Source: Lachnospiraceae bacterium
GTDB lineage: Bacteria > Bacillota > Clostridia > Lachnospirales > Lachnospiraceae
Assembly: GCA_902363835.1 (NCBI GenBank)
Contig: CABJBM010000001.1
Span: forward strand, 248,001 to 312,000
Length of the DNA stretch: 64,000 nucleotides
Direction of reading: 5' to 3'
In this document: one piece after another, positions 35,786 through 44,107 of the stretch
Layout of the letters: the number at the start of each line of letters is the position of its first letter
Numbering within the stretch: position 1 is the stretch's first letter
Translations under genes and position numbers: made by a program
The notes under the pieces: generated by a model
Told to the model about the DNA's origin: nothing
Databases searched by the model: none
What the model saw: only the letters and a program-made list of their open reading frames with translations

Positions 35786-37336
35786 TTAAACTTCTCCGGC
35801 TTTATATTCCAGAATCACACAACTTCCGCCAGGAAGCAGCAAATCATGCTCCGGCCCCCATTTCATATGTTCCCCAGATGCCAAAAGCAGCCAAAAACCG
35901 TATTCCATAAGTACGCCCTCTTCCCTGTCCGAAAAATTGATAACGGCCACGGTTCTCTTCTCCCCCAGAATTCTTTCTATTTCCAGCACTTCCGGCGCCA
36001 ACTCCCGCAGGCACATTTCTCCTGATACCAGCTCTTCTTTTTCCCTCCTGATATGAATCAGGCTTCTGGCATAGTTCCAGATAGAAGAGGGATCTTCCAT
36101 CTGCCTTTCTGCTTCTTCCCAGTCCATGGAATTTCGGGAGGCATCCCTGGATTTTTCATTCAGAACCATTATTGCTTCGGCTTTGCTCTTTCCCTCATTT
36201 ATAGCCGTTTCATACGCTAAAATTCCCTGAATATCCTTTGCCTCTTCTATGGATGACAGAATCCGGCTTCTCAGCCCCAGCTCATCTCCAAAATACAGGA
36301 ACGGAATTCCCTTATAAGCCATCATCAGAGTCAGCAGGCATTTTACCTTACCTTCGGAAAAAGAAAAACGATCTGGGAAACGCCTCATGTCATGGCTGCC
36401 GAAAAACAGGGTGGAACTCTCAAGCGGACCGTACAGAGCCTGCATCCGCCTCATTTCCTCCAGAATCTCACCAAACCGGAACTGTTCCCTGCTCCCCAGG
36501 TTAAAATTAAAGGTGGTATCCAGCCCGCCCAATTTGGTATAGGAATGGATTTGCTCCAGTTGGTCACTGCTGATTTCTCCAACCAGAAACGCGTCCGGCT
36601 TTTTCGCCCGGATCTGTCTGCAGATCTGAGAAAGCACCTCATAGATACCCGGCTGATTCACGTCGTTTACATGAAGCTGCCGGCCATTTCCATCCGCCGG
36701 ATTGTCCTCCATGGTTTCGGAAACAGACAGATTATTGATGACATCGAACCGAAATCCATCGATCCCTTTTTCCAGCCAGAAGTCCAGAACCTTGTATACG
36801 GCTTCTTTTACATGAGGGTTTTTCCAGTTTAAATCCGCCTGTTCCCTGGCAAAAGAATGATAATAATACTGACCGGATTTTTGGTCATATTCCCACGCAC
36901 TTCCTCCGAAAAAGGACTCCCAGTTGTTGGGCTCCCTTCCCTCCACAGGATCCTTCCAGATATACCAGTCTCTTTTCACACTGTCCCTGGAGGAAGATGC
37001 TTCCAAAAACCAGGGATGTCTGGTGGACGTATGGTTTACCACCACATCGGCTATCACCTTGATCCCCAGCTTATGGGCATCTTCCACCAGCCGTTTAAAA
37101 TCCTCTAATGTCCCGTAATCCGGGTCTACATCGCAGTAATGCGATACGTCATATCCGTTATCCACCTTGGGCGAGGGATAAAAAGGAGTGAGCCATATTC
37201 CGCCCACTCCCAGTTTTTTTAAATATGGCAGCCTGGAGAGAATTCCCGGAATATCTCCCACTCCGTCCCTGTTGCCATCACAGAAGGACATCATATAAAT
37301 TTCATAAAAAACAGTATGTTTCCACCACTGAACCAT
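35786..37336 (-). CDS. GH13 alpha-glucosidase/amylase-family hydrolase
   Basis: A 516-residue intracellular GH13 enzyme of oligo-1,6-glucosidase or trehalose-6-phosphate hydrolase style. The catalytic barrel has region I DVVVNHTS, region II GFRFDVINN (nucleophile Asp198), region III FLVGEISS (acid/base Glu254) and region IV FFGSHDMRRF (Asp316). It begins MVQWWKHTVFYEIYMMSFCD with the usual GH13 start, and the ATG follows directly on the LacI stop codon (TAA ATG). Its presence in a beta-mannoside operon is unexpected. The natural substrate may be a mixed oligosaccharide containing alpha-glucose, or this may be an independent acquisition (inference). Confidence 0.9.
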   Translation of the reverse strand: MVQWWKHTVFYEIYMMSFCDGNRDGVGDIPGILSRLPYLKKLGVGGIWLTPFYPSPKVDNGYDVSHYCDVDPDYGTLEDFKRLVEDAHKLGIKVIADVVVNHTSTRHPWFLEASSSRDSVKRDWYIWKDPVEGREPNNWESFFGGSAWEYDQKSGQYYYHSFAREQADLNWKNPHVKEAVYKVLDFWLEKGIDGFRFDVINNLSVSETMEDNPADGNGRQLHVNDVNQPGIYEVLSQICRQIRAKKPDAFLVGEISSDQLEQIHSYTKLGGLDTTFNFNLGSREQFRFGEILEEMRRMQALYGPLESSTLFFGSHDMRRFPDRFSFSEGKVKCLLTLMMAYKGIPFLYFGDELGLRSRILSSIEEAKDIQGILAYETAINEGKSKAEAIMVLNEKSRDASRNSMDWEEAERQMEDPSSIWNYARSLIHIRREKEELVSGEMCLRELAPEVLEIERILGEKRTVAVINFSDREEGVLMEYGFWLLLASGEHMKWGPEHDLLLPGGSCVILEYKAGEV

Positions 37337-38371
37337 TTATTTTTCCCTCACAGAATCTCTTTCAATCAGCTGGACGTCCAGCACCAGCTTTTCCACCTTT
37401 TCCTTTGGTTTTTCCATGCATTTTAACAGGCATTCCATGGCCTTTTTTCCCATGAGTACTTTATCCACCCTCATTGTGGTAATGCGCGGGGCCACCATAT
37501 TGCTCAGTTCAATGTCGTCAAAGCCCACAACACTAATATCCTCCGGAACCTTCAGTCCGCATTGGGACAGGGCCTTGCACATGAGAATGGCCATCTTGTC
37601 ATTGGAGCAGATCAGCGCATCCGGCTGTTCCTCAAGTGTCTGATAGAACGCGGCAAGACCTGCCGCATCCTGATTAATGACAGCATCCTCCACCTTGCTC
37701 AGGACAGAATACCTTCTGATGTAGGAAATCCCCTCCTCAAAAGAAGAAAAGTCCAGATACTGCTGCATCGCCTCCTGGTACCCCCAGAAACGTTCTCTGA
37801 TGCTTGGCGTATATTTTAAGTCACCAAAAAAGCCGATCTTCTTAAATCCTTTATCCAGCAGGTATTTCGTCAGCTTATAGGCTCCGGCCGCATTGTTGGT
37901 CATCACACAATCAGTAGGCGTTTCCACTGACTCATGGTCCAGTAATAGAACCGGTATTGCATAGCCTTTCAGCCTTTTTAAATACTCTTCGTCAATCTTT
38001 CCTACCACAATCAGCCCGGAAACCTTGTGCTGCTCCACACAGGCCGGTATCTCATGAGTCTTTTCAAAGGAATTGATAAATAAGTCATAACCTGCCTTTT
38101 TTGCCGCCTCCTCCAGTCCAAGAAGAATTCTTCCATAGAACTGCATATCTTTAAAGAAACGGTCTTCCAGAAGGATACAGATATTTTTATTAGAATAGGA
38201 GACCGTATATTTTGTGCTTTGGTCTAAATATCCCGTCTCTTCAGCAGCGTTTAAAACAAGCCTCCTTGTCTCTTCACTGACACCAGCCCGGTCGTTTAGG
38301 GCAAGGGAAACGGCATTGATGGAAAGATCCAGTCTTTCCGCTATTTCCTTCATGGTAACCCGTTTCTTCAT
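37337..38371 (-). CDS. LacI-family transcriptional regulator
   Basis: A 344-residue regulator with the LacI helix-turn-helix (VTMKEIAERLDLSINAVSLALND) and hinge, then a periplasmic-binding-like ligand domain (GYDLFINSFEKTHEIP, KVSGLIVVGKIDEEYL, PEDISVVGFDDIELSNMV). Start at 38371 because GGTGG lies 8 nt upstream; the first ATG is too close. It sits inside the operon between GH130 and GH13, so it would be coexpressed with the genes it probably controls. The ligand is likely a mannoside or mannose derivative (inference). The operator is not certain: the promoter-proximal motif (see 43733-43939) is not a classical LacI palindrome. Confidence 0.9.
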   Translation of the reverse strand: MKKRVTMKEIAERLDLSINAVSLALNDRAGVSEETRRLVLNAAEETGYLDQSTKYTVSYSNKNICILLEDRFFKDMQFYGRILLGLEEAAKKAGYDLFINSFEKTHEIPACVEQHKVSGLIVVGKIDEEYLKRLKGYAIPVLLLDHESVETPTDCVMTNNAAGAYKLTKYLLDKGFKKIGFFGDLKYTPSIRERFWGYQEAMQQYLDFSSFEEGISYIRRYSVLSKVEDAVINQDAAGLAAFYQTLEEQPDALICSNDKMAILMCKALSQCGLKVPEDISVVGFDDIELSNMVAPRITTMRVDKVLMGKKAMECLLKCMEKPKEKVEKLVLDVQLIERDSVREK

Positions 38372-38392
38372 CTTACATTCCACCTTTCCCGT

Positions 38393-39472
38393 TTAAAGCG
38401 CTTTCATTTCGGCCAGCAGATCGTTGACGGAAAAATCCGCCCGGCAGATCTTATCATCTGCGGCACCATAGTAAAGAGAGACTATTCCATTCTCCACCAG
38501 GCAGCCGCAGGTAAAGACCACGTTTCCAAAGAACCCAGCTGTCTCATATATAGCCTCAGGCTCCAAAATGGGTTCCTCCGTCTTTGCCAGAACAATGGAG
38601 GGGTCGTTTTCCTCCAAAAGAAACGCTCCCAGGCAGTAACGGTTATTTCTGTCCGCGGCATGGTAGATCTTTACCCAGCCCTTTTCTGTCTTAAAGGGAA
38701 CCGCGCCTCCGCCAATACGGCCATTATCCCAGCCGCCCCCATGGGAAATTCCGCAGAAATGCTTCTGGCGACCCCAATGAATCAGATCAGGGGATTCTGC
38801 CAGCCACATTTCCGGGTTGCCGATTCCCCCAGGAACCGGGCGGTTAAATGCCATGTACATCCCGTTTATTTTTTCAGGGAAAATCGTGACATCCTTGTTC
38901 TCCGGTGCAAAGATTATCCCGTGTCTCTCATACTGTTTAAAATCTTTCGTACTGATCAGTGAAGTGGACGCACCGTTTTCCGTTACGGAAGTATAATTGA
39001 TGTAATAGGTATCACCGATCTGCGTAATTCTTGGATCTTCCATCCCCCAGCTTTCTTCCTCCGAACTGGGGCATACAAACGGGACATCCTCAATGGTGAA
39101 ATGAACGCCATCCTTTGACCTCGCCACACGCAGATGGGACAGAGACGTTAAGTACACTGTTTTCTTTCCCTGCTTTGTCATCTTGTTGATGGTCCTGGAA
39201 TCCGTAAAATCCAGTTCCGTGTGTTCTGCCTTATTGATACGAATCACAGTAATTTCATCTTTCCCATGAACCTTCTCAACAACAGGAACCAGGACCTCTT
39301 CCTCTCCTGCTTCCCTAACGGATTCCGCCACTCTGCACAGCAGGATCACCTCATCCTCATATTTTGCAACACCGCAGTTAAACACCCCTTCTACCTTGAA
39401 ATCTTCCCGGCTGGGCTTTACCATTTCCGGAGACAGAAGCGGATTTTCGGCACATCTTTTTACTTCCAACAT
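38393..39472 (-). CDS. GH130 beta-mannoside phosphorylase
   Basis: Cleaves a terminal beta-mannose with phosphate, giving alpha-mannose-1-phosphate. The 359-residue protein is a five-bladed beta-propeller. Recognisable blocks are FNCGVAKYEDEVILLCRVAES, the catalytic Asp146 in SWGMEDPRIT, FNRPVPGGIGNPEMWLAES, and HGGGWDNGRIGGGAVPF, which provides the phosphate-binding Arg/His set. AGGAGAAATAAC precedes the ATG. It is 100 bp downstream of the second permease gene. Whether it prefers beta-1,4- or beta-1,2-mannooligosaccharide, or mannosyl-glucose, cannot be told here. The phosphohexomutase at the operon's end supports mannose-1-phosphate as product. Confidence 0.9.
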   Translation of the reverse strand: MLEVKRCAENPLLSPEMVKPSREDFKVEGVFNCGVAKYEDEVILLCRVAESVREAGEEEVLVPVVEKVHGKDEITVIRINKAEHTELDFTDSRTINKMTKQGKKTVYLTSLSHLRVARSKDGVHFTIEDVPFVCPSSEEESWGMEDPRITQIGDTYYINYTSVTENGASTSLISTKDFKQYERHGIIFAPENKDVTIFPEKINGMYMAFNRPVPGGIGNPEMWLAESPDLIHWGRQKHFCGISHGGGWDNGRIGGGAVPFKTEKGWVKIYHAADRNNRYCLGAFLLEENDPSIVLAKTEEPILEPEAIYETAGFFGNVVFTCGCLVENGIVSLYYGAADDKICRADFSVNDLLAEMKAL

Positions 39473-39580
39473 GTTATTTCTCCTATTTTTCTTAATAAAT
39501 TCCCGGAATTTTAAACCTCACTTTTCAAGGCCTGCCATTCCTGTATTTTAAAAATTAAAGCTGAATTTCCTTAAATCATC

Positions 39581-40411
39581 TTATTTAAGCATAAAACTGA
39601 TTCCCTCTTTGAAGTACTTGGAAAAGCACAGGAACAGAATGATGATCGGCAGGGTCAGAATTACGGATGCCGCATACATTGGCCCCGGAAATGCTCCCAT
39701 GGGTTTGAACTGTGTGGAAATCAGCACGTTCAAGGTCTGCATCTGAATATTTGGTGCGATCAGCATATCCCACATCAGTTCCGACCATCTCTGCATGAAG
39801 ATGGATAAAAATACAATGGTTGTTACGGATTTTGTCACCGGAAAAGCGACGTAGAATATAATCCGCAATTCTCCGGCACCATCAATCTTTGCAGCTTCAA
39901 ACACTTCACTTGGCAATGTTTTAAAGTAGTTGATATACATGAAAATCGCCCAGATGGAGATGCACATTGGAATGATCATGCCTCCATAGGTATTTGCCAG
40001 GGGTTTGGCAATCATATATCTGGGAACCAGCAGGATGATGGTGGGGAAAAACATCTGGAACAAAAGAGAGTCCATGATAAAACGGTCCCCCTTAAATTTA
40101 AGCTTACACACAGAATATCCGTTGCACAAACCGATGATGACCGAAATAATGGCAGTGGGGAATGCCACCAGAAATGAATTGACCAGGGCTCTGACCCACA
40201 TCATCGAATTCGTAGCCCCTCCTTTTCCAATCAGATACTCATAGCTCCTGAGCGTAAATCCATGGGGAACCATTATCTTATCCACCTGGTCCCAGGCAGT
40301 AAAGGACTGGATCACCATATAATAGTAAGGGAACAAAGATATTGCCAGCAGCATCAGAGTAACCGCTGTTATGACGCAGGTCTTTACGCCGAATTTCTTT
40401 TTTCTTCCCAT
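39581..40411 (-). CDS. ABC sugar transporter permease (MalG type)
   Basis: A 276-residue membrane permease with six predicted segments. The cytoplasmic EAA loop, which docks the ATPase, is SEVFEAAKIDGAGELRIIFYVAFP. The N-terminal VVIQSFTAWDQVDKI-like extracytoplasmic part and final YFKEGISFMLK are typical of the CUT1 MalG group. It pairs with the MalF-type permease 85 bp upstream. AGGAGGTAAG precedes the ATG. No ATPase gene is in the operon; CUT1 systems of clostridia often share a single MsmK-like ATPase encoded elsewhere. Confidence 0.93.
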   Translation of the reverse strand: MGRKKKFGVKTCVITAVTLMLLAISLFPYYYMVIQSFTAWDQVDKIMVPHGFTLRSYEYLIGKGGATNSMMWVRALVNSFLVAFPTAIISVIIGLCNGYSVCKLKFKGDRFIMDSLLFQMFFPTIILLVPRYMIAKPLANTYGGMIIPMCISIWAIFMYINYFKTLPSEVFEAAKIDGAGELRIIFYVAFPVTKSVTTIVFLSIFMQRWSELMWDMLIAPNIQMQTLNVLISTQFKPMGAFPGPMYAASVILTLPIIILFLCFSKYFKEGISFMLK

Positions 40412-40496
40412 CTTACCTCCTCCTTGTCATGAACACTAAGCAGCCGTATGTCAGCCGCCTGTGCAGGATACATACTATATTGCCCTTTAAGGTCTT

Positions 40497-41396
40497 TTAC
40501 CATCCAAACTTTCTGTTCAACCGGTCTGCGGCCCCGTTGATAATCCTCAGAGTTATAAAAATCTGCACCGCACTGGCAATGGCCATTGCAGCACCATAGC
40601 CGGACTGGAATCTGGTAAAGGATGTATTATAGATTTCCAGCTGCCACGTTGTGGTGGTCATGCCGGGACCGCCTCCTGTCAGAAGGTAAGGCTCAGTAAA
40701 GACTCCGAATGCCAGGCCCGTAGCCAGCACAATAACCGTGGTCAAAGTGGGCATAATCATGGGAAGCGTAATATTGAGAAGCTTGTGAAGCCCTGTGGAG
40801 CCATCCAGCATTGCCGCTTCCGTCACATCGTCTCCTATATTCTCGATTCCGGAAAGAATGAACAAGGCGTAATAGCCCGACATTTTCCAGACTACGATTC
40901 CCACCATAACGGCAAACGCATACTTCTGATCTGTCAGCCAGTTTATAGTGAGATCAAAATGCTCCCTCAAAAAAGTGTTGAACGCGGAATTATAGTTAAA
41001 GAAATACTTTACCACCACGCTGGTAGCAACTCCGGACGTTAAGTAGGGGATGAAAAACAGCACTGCTACCAGGCCCTTGACCTTTTCCGGAAGATTGGAT
41101 ACCAAAAGTGCGATGACCAGTCCGCCCAGAAAACACAGGAGCACAATGGGTACGAGATAACGGTAGGAATTGATAAATGCCGCCCTGACCCGGGCATCCG
41201 AAAAAAGGGTGGTAAAATTTCTTATTCCCACAAAGGTCTTCTGCTCTGCCATCAGATTCCAGTCCATAGTAGAAAGCCAGAATGCCCAGAATAACGGAAT
41301 CAGGAAAAAGATGAGGGAATAAACCAGATAAGGGGCATTGAGCAGCCACCCCATAAGTCCGCTTTTCCTGCTTCCCGTAATGCTCTTTCTCTTCAT
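40497..41396 (-). CDS. ABC sugar transporter permease (MalF type)
   Basis: A 299-residue permease with six hydrophobic segments. The EAA loop reads DDVTEAAMLDGSTGLHKLLNITLPMI, and the terminal part TSFTRFQSGYGAAMAIAS is characteristic of MalF/UgpA proteins. I start at 41396, where GGAG lies 10 nt upstream; the longer reading has an ATG almost touching the site. It follows the lipoprotein gene by about 60 bp and works with the MalG-type partner. The substrate is probably a mannooligosaccharide, inferred from the operon. Confidence 0.93.
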   Translation of the reverse strand: MKRKSITGSRKSGLMGWLLNAPYLVYSLIFFLIPLFWAFWLSTMDWNLMAEQKTFVGIRNFTTLFSDARVRAAFINSYRYLVPIVLLCFLGGLVIALLVSNLPEKVKGLVAVLFFIPYLTSGVATSVVVKYFFNYNSAFNTFLREHFDLTINWLTDQKYAFAVMVGIVVWKMSGYYALFILSGIENIGDDVTEAAMLDGSTGLHKLLNITLPMIMPTLTTVIVLATGLAFGVFTEPYLLTGGGPGMTTTTWQLEIYNTSFTRFQSGYGAAMAIASAVQIFITLRIINGAADRLNRKFGW

Positions 41397-41457
41397 AACA
41401 ACCATTCTCCTTTTTTACAGGGGGACAGGAAATAAGTCCTGTCCCCAAAAAGCCGCG

Positions 41458-42858
41458 TTATTCCAAACCTCCGGCCTGCTTCATCGCTTCTATGGCCGCT
41501 TCCACATAAGGAGTCGCATCCGGCGCATTTCCCGGTTCCGCTTTCATCACTTCATTCATATATGGCGCTGTTCCGCTTTCCGTCAACGCGGTCTGAATAT
41601 CAGTTACCTTTTCCGTTGCAATGCTGGGGATCGAATATGGCACTGCCTCCGCTAAGGCGGCAAGCTCAGGATACTCCTTCATAACATCCGCAAATGCCTC
41701 ATTGTCATTTAAATCGCCGCGGACCGGAAGCATGGTGGTTGCGTTGAGCCAGTCTAAATCAGTCTGAGCTGAATTCTCCTTATTGTAAACCCATTTCACA
41801 AACTCCACCGCTCCCTTATGTTCTTCTTCACTGATGCTCTTATTATTGTAGAAAACCAGTCCCTTGGAATCAGCGAAATTATAGGGAATATCCCCTTCGT
41901 TCTTCACCAGTGCCTGTCCATAGACGTAATCTTCTCCGTATACCTTGTTATTTTCCCGGTAAAGGGAAATCTCCCATGGCGCGTTGATGGTAACCAGGAC
42001 GGAAGGATTAGCTTCTGTCCAGATACTGGAGATTTCGCCGGATTGAATCGTATTGCCAAAGAGACCGATCAACTCAAAGGCTTCAATGGCTCCCTCTTTG
42101 TCAAGCACCAGTTTATTGCCCTCTACCCATGGCTTACCGCCTGTTAATGCTTCATAAGGCATCTGGAAATCATACCATCTGTCCCACCACTGATCCGGAC
42201 GGGTTAAGGATGGGCGGTAGAAGGAATGGGTCACTCCCATCTCTTTCATGGCTGTATCTCTCTGTGCAGCAAATTCTTTAATAACCGCTGTAAATTCGTC
42301 CACAGTCTTTGGAGCTTCCTCAAACCCCAGAGCCTTAAGCGCTTTCATGTTCCACTGCCATATCATGGGATTAACATAGACCGGCAGGACATACTGCTTT
42401 CCGCCAATTGCCCAGTTGGTGATCGTTTCCTCCATCTTCCTGGCTCCAATCACTTCATTAAACCATTCTTCTCCGGACAAATCATAGACCGCACCGGATG
42501 CTGCAAGGGTAGCTGCAAATCCCCGGTTAATATTCTCAGAAACAGCCGGTACGGTTCCCGTTGCAATGGCATTCTGAATGCCTGCTTCGGAAGATGGAGA
42601 TTCCGGCATCTGCTGTACCTTGACTTCCACCTTTTTCCCGTCTATTGTAATCCCGGCTTCATTAAACGCCTGGGCCTTTGATTCCCAGAAATTATACTGA
42701 ACCTGCTGAGGGGCTGTCCAGAAGTCCACTGCGATCTTCCCGTCTGAGCTGTTTCCATTTGCAACCGCTCCATTTCCGCCTGATTTTCCGCATCCGGCCA
42801 GAACCGCTGCCGCCATTGCCGCTGCTGCCACAATTGCCGTCACTTTCTTCATCTTCAT
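41458..42858 (-). CDS. Sugar-binding lipoprotein of CUT1 ABC importer
   Basis: A 466-residue extracellular solute-binding protein. The signal peptide ends in the lipobox VLAGC with the lipidated Cys23, followed by a Gly/Asn/Ser linker. The mature protein has the cluster-1 extracellular-binding fold, with Trp/Tyr-rich sugar contacts (MIWQWNMKALKALGF, VNAPWEISLYRENNK-like segments). GAAGGAGAGGAAAATT precedes the ATG. It is second in the operon, 15 bp after the DUF1861 gene, followed by its two permeases. Ligand inferred: beta-mannooligosaccharides. Confidence 0.93.
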   Translation of the reverse strand: MKMKKVTAIVAAAAMAAAVLAGCGKSGGNGAVANGNSSDGKIAVDFWTAPQQVQYNFWESKAQAFNEAGITIDGKKVEVKVQQMPESPSSEAGIQNAIATGTVPAVSENINRGFAATLAASGAVYDLSGEEWFNEVIGARKMEETITNWAIGGKQYVLPVYVNPMIWQWNMKALKALGFEEAPKTVDEFTAVIKEFAAQRDTAMKEMGVTHSFYRPSLTRPDQWWDRWYDFQMPYEALTGGKPWVEGNKLVLDKEGAIEAFELIGLFGNTIQSGEISSIWTEANPSVLVTINAPWEISLYRENNKVYGEDYVYGQALVKNEGDIPYNFADSKGLVFYNNKSISEEEHKGAVEFVKWVYNKENSAQTDLDWLNATTMLPVRGDLNDNEAFADVMKEYPELAALAEAVPYSIPSIATEKVTDIQTALTESGTAPYMNEVMKAEPGNAPDATPYVEAAIEAMKQAGGLE

Positions 42859-42873
42859 AATTTTCCTCTCCTT

Positions 42874-43827
42874 CTATTCATTTTCATATTCATTAAACGG
42901 ATCTTCTATCATTATTTTCTGGCCTTCCGCGTCACTGACTCCGCAGTACAGCTCCGCCCTTCCATTTCCAAGCCTTAACAGTCCTCCTGAAAAAACAACG
43001 TCCTCTAAGTCCGGCCTCTTACTGGGGCCCGGTTGGAAATATTTCCGCTGGGCTATCATTTTCATAGGGCAATACTTACCGGTTTCCGGATCAAAGCAGA
43101 AGGCTGTGGAATAGTAGTGCCGGTTTCCTTCCTCATCAAACCGAGCGATATGGGAAACCACTCCGATTTTTCCTCCCCTGATCTGGTGCAGCTGGTTGGC
43201 CCCGCCCCATTCCTCAGGTATGAACTGGTCTTCCATCAGAATGGCCTGTTCCAATTTTTCTGGAGTCAGTTCCTCTAAGCAATTAATAAAACACCAACCG
43301 ATTTTTCCGCGCCCGCCTTTTTCTCCCTGGGGTCTGGTAAATACCAGTATTTTTCCATCCTTCATTTCACAGAGGCGGATGTCCTTCATCCGGTCGGGGC
43401 CGCTGGCAAACCGCGTCAGATCCCAAATCCCGGCCCCCCTGTAAAATACGGTTCTGTAATTCAGACGGCCCGGATTTTCTTCATCATCAAAGACTTCCAC
43501 ACCGCCAAGAATGAGTTCCCCGCTGATTCTTGTTACAAACGGGTCCTGGAGATGGATCGGTTCTGTCTCCGCTTCCACCCACTCACCGTCCCTTTCTTCA
43601 AAAAAACCGATTCTGGAGTATTCACTGTCTCTTGCTTCCACTCTCCCTGCAATCCATACTTTTCCGTCTGATGAAAATGGTGAGGTGATGTTGTAAATAT
43701 CTTTTTTCTCATTCCTGAGCACAAACTTTATCTTACTTGAATTTACTTGAATTTCCTTTTCCTCCAATTCAAGCTGCAACTCTTCGCAAGTCCGCATTGT
43801 TTCTGGGTAAAGTTGTGATATATGCAT
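42874..43827 (-). CDS. DUF1861-family protein, beta-propeller related to GH130
   Basis: A 317-residue protein with repeated beta-propeller blades. I recognise it as DUF1861 style: VWIAGRVEARDSEYSRIGFFEE, GELILGGVEVFDD, RMKDIRLCEMKDGKILVFTRP and FSGGLLRLGNGRAELYCGVSD. The fold is likely related to GH130 mannoside phosphorylases, and its place as first gene in a mannoside operon with a true GH130 fits a carbohydrate role. No activity is established to my knowledge. GGGGGGAGAAAGAC precedes the ATG. Two copies of an operator-like motif lie inside its first ~30 codons. Confidence 0.82.
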   Translation of the reverse strand: MHISQLYPETMRTCEELQLELEEKEIQVNSSKIKFVLRNEKKDIYNITSPFSSDGKVWIAGRVEARDSEYSRIGFFEERDGEWVEAETEPIHLQDPFVTRISGELILGGVEVFDDEENPGRLNYRTVFYRGAGIWDLTRFASGPDRMKDIRLCEMKDGKILVFTRPQGEKGGRGKIGWCFINCLEELTPEKLEQAILMEDQFIPEEWGGANQLHQIRGGKIGVVSHIARFDEEGNRHYYSTAFCFDPETGKYCPMKMIAQRKYFQPGPSKRPDLEDVVFSGGLLRLGNGRAELYCGVSDAEGQKIMIEDPFNEYENE

Positions 43828-43939
43828 GTCTTTCTCCCCCCTTTGCCTTTTATTTTTTACATCTTTAGCTGATTTATTTTGTCTGTGGTTTTATACTAGC
43901 CTTATTTTTACTTGAATTCAATTAATAATTACTTGAATT
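43733..43939 (-). promoter_or_regulatory. Mannoside operon promoter with four AATTCAAGTAA motifs
   Basis: The minus-strand motif AATTCAAGTAA occurs at 43929-43939 and 43908-43918 (21 bp apart) and, inside the DUF1861 gene, at 43743-43753 and 43733-43743 (10 bp apart). A half copy in the opposite orientation is at 43766-43773. The promoter is TTGAAT (43916-43921), 17 bp, TAGTAT (43893-43898), so the -35 overlaps the second copy. The spacings equal one and two helical turns, as expected for cooperative binding, and DNA looping is possible. Which regulator binds is unknown. Confidence 0.6.
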
Positions 43940-44006
43940 ATAGCTTGCCCAATAGAAAAACGCCCGGATGGATAAGGTGATATATCCGGAAGAAGGCACA
44001 AAAAAA

Positions 44007-44030
44007 GAAGCGGCAAATAAGCTCCGCTTC
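44007..44030 (-). terminator. Terminator of the enolase-like gene
   Basis: Stem GAAGCGG/CCGCTTC followed by seven T on the minus strand. It separates the enolase-like gene from the mannoside operon promoter. Confidence 0.8.
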
Positions 44031-44107
44031 CATTTTCTTCTGATAAGGAATTAATTGCATTGATATCATTGTGTAAGGTTCATTATAACACCTGATATCC
44101 CGTTGAT

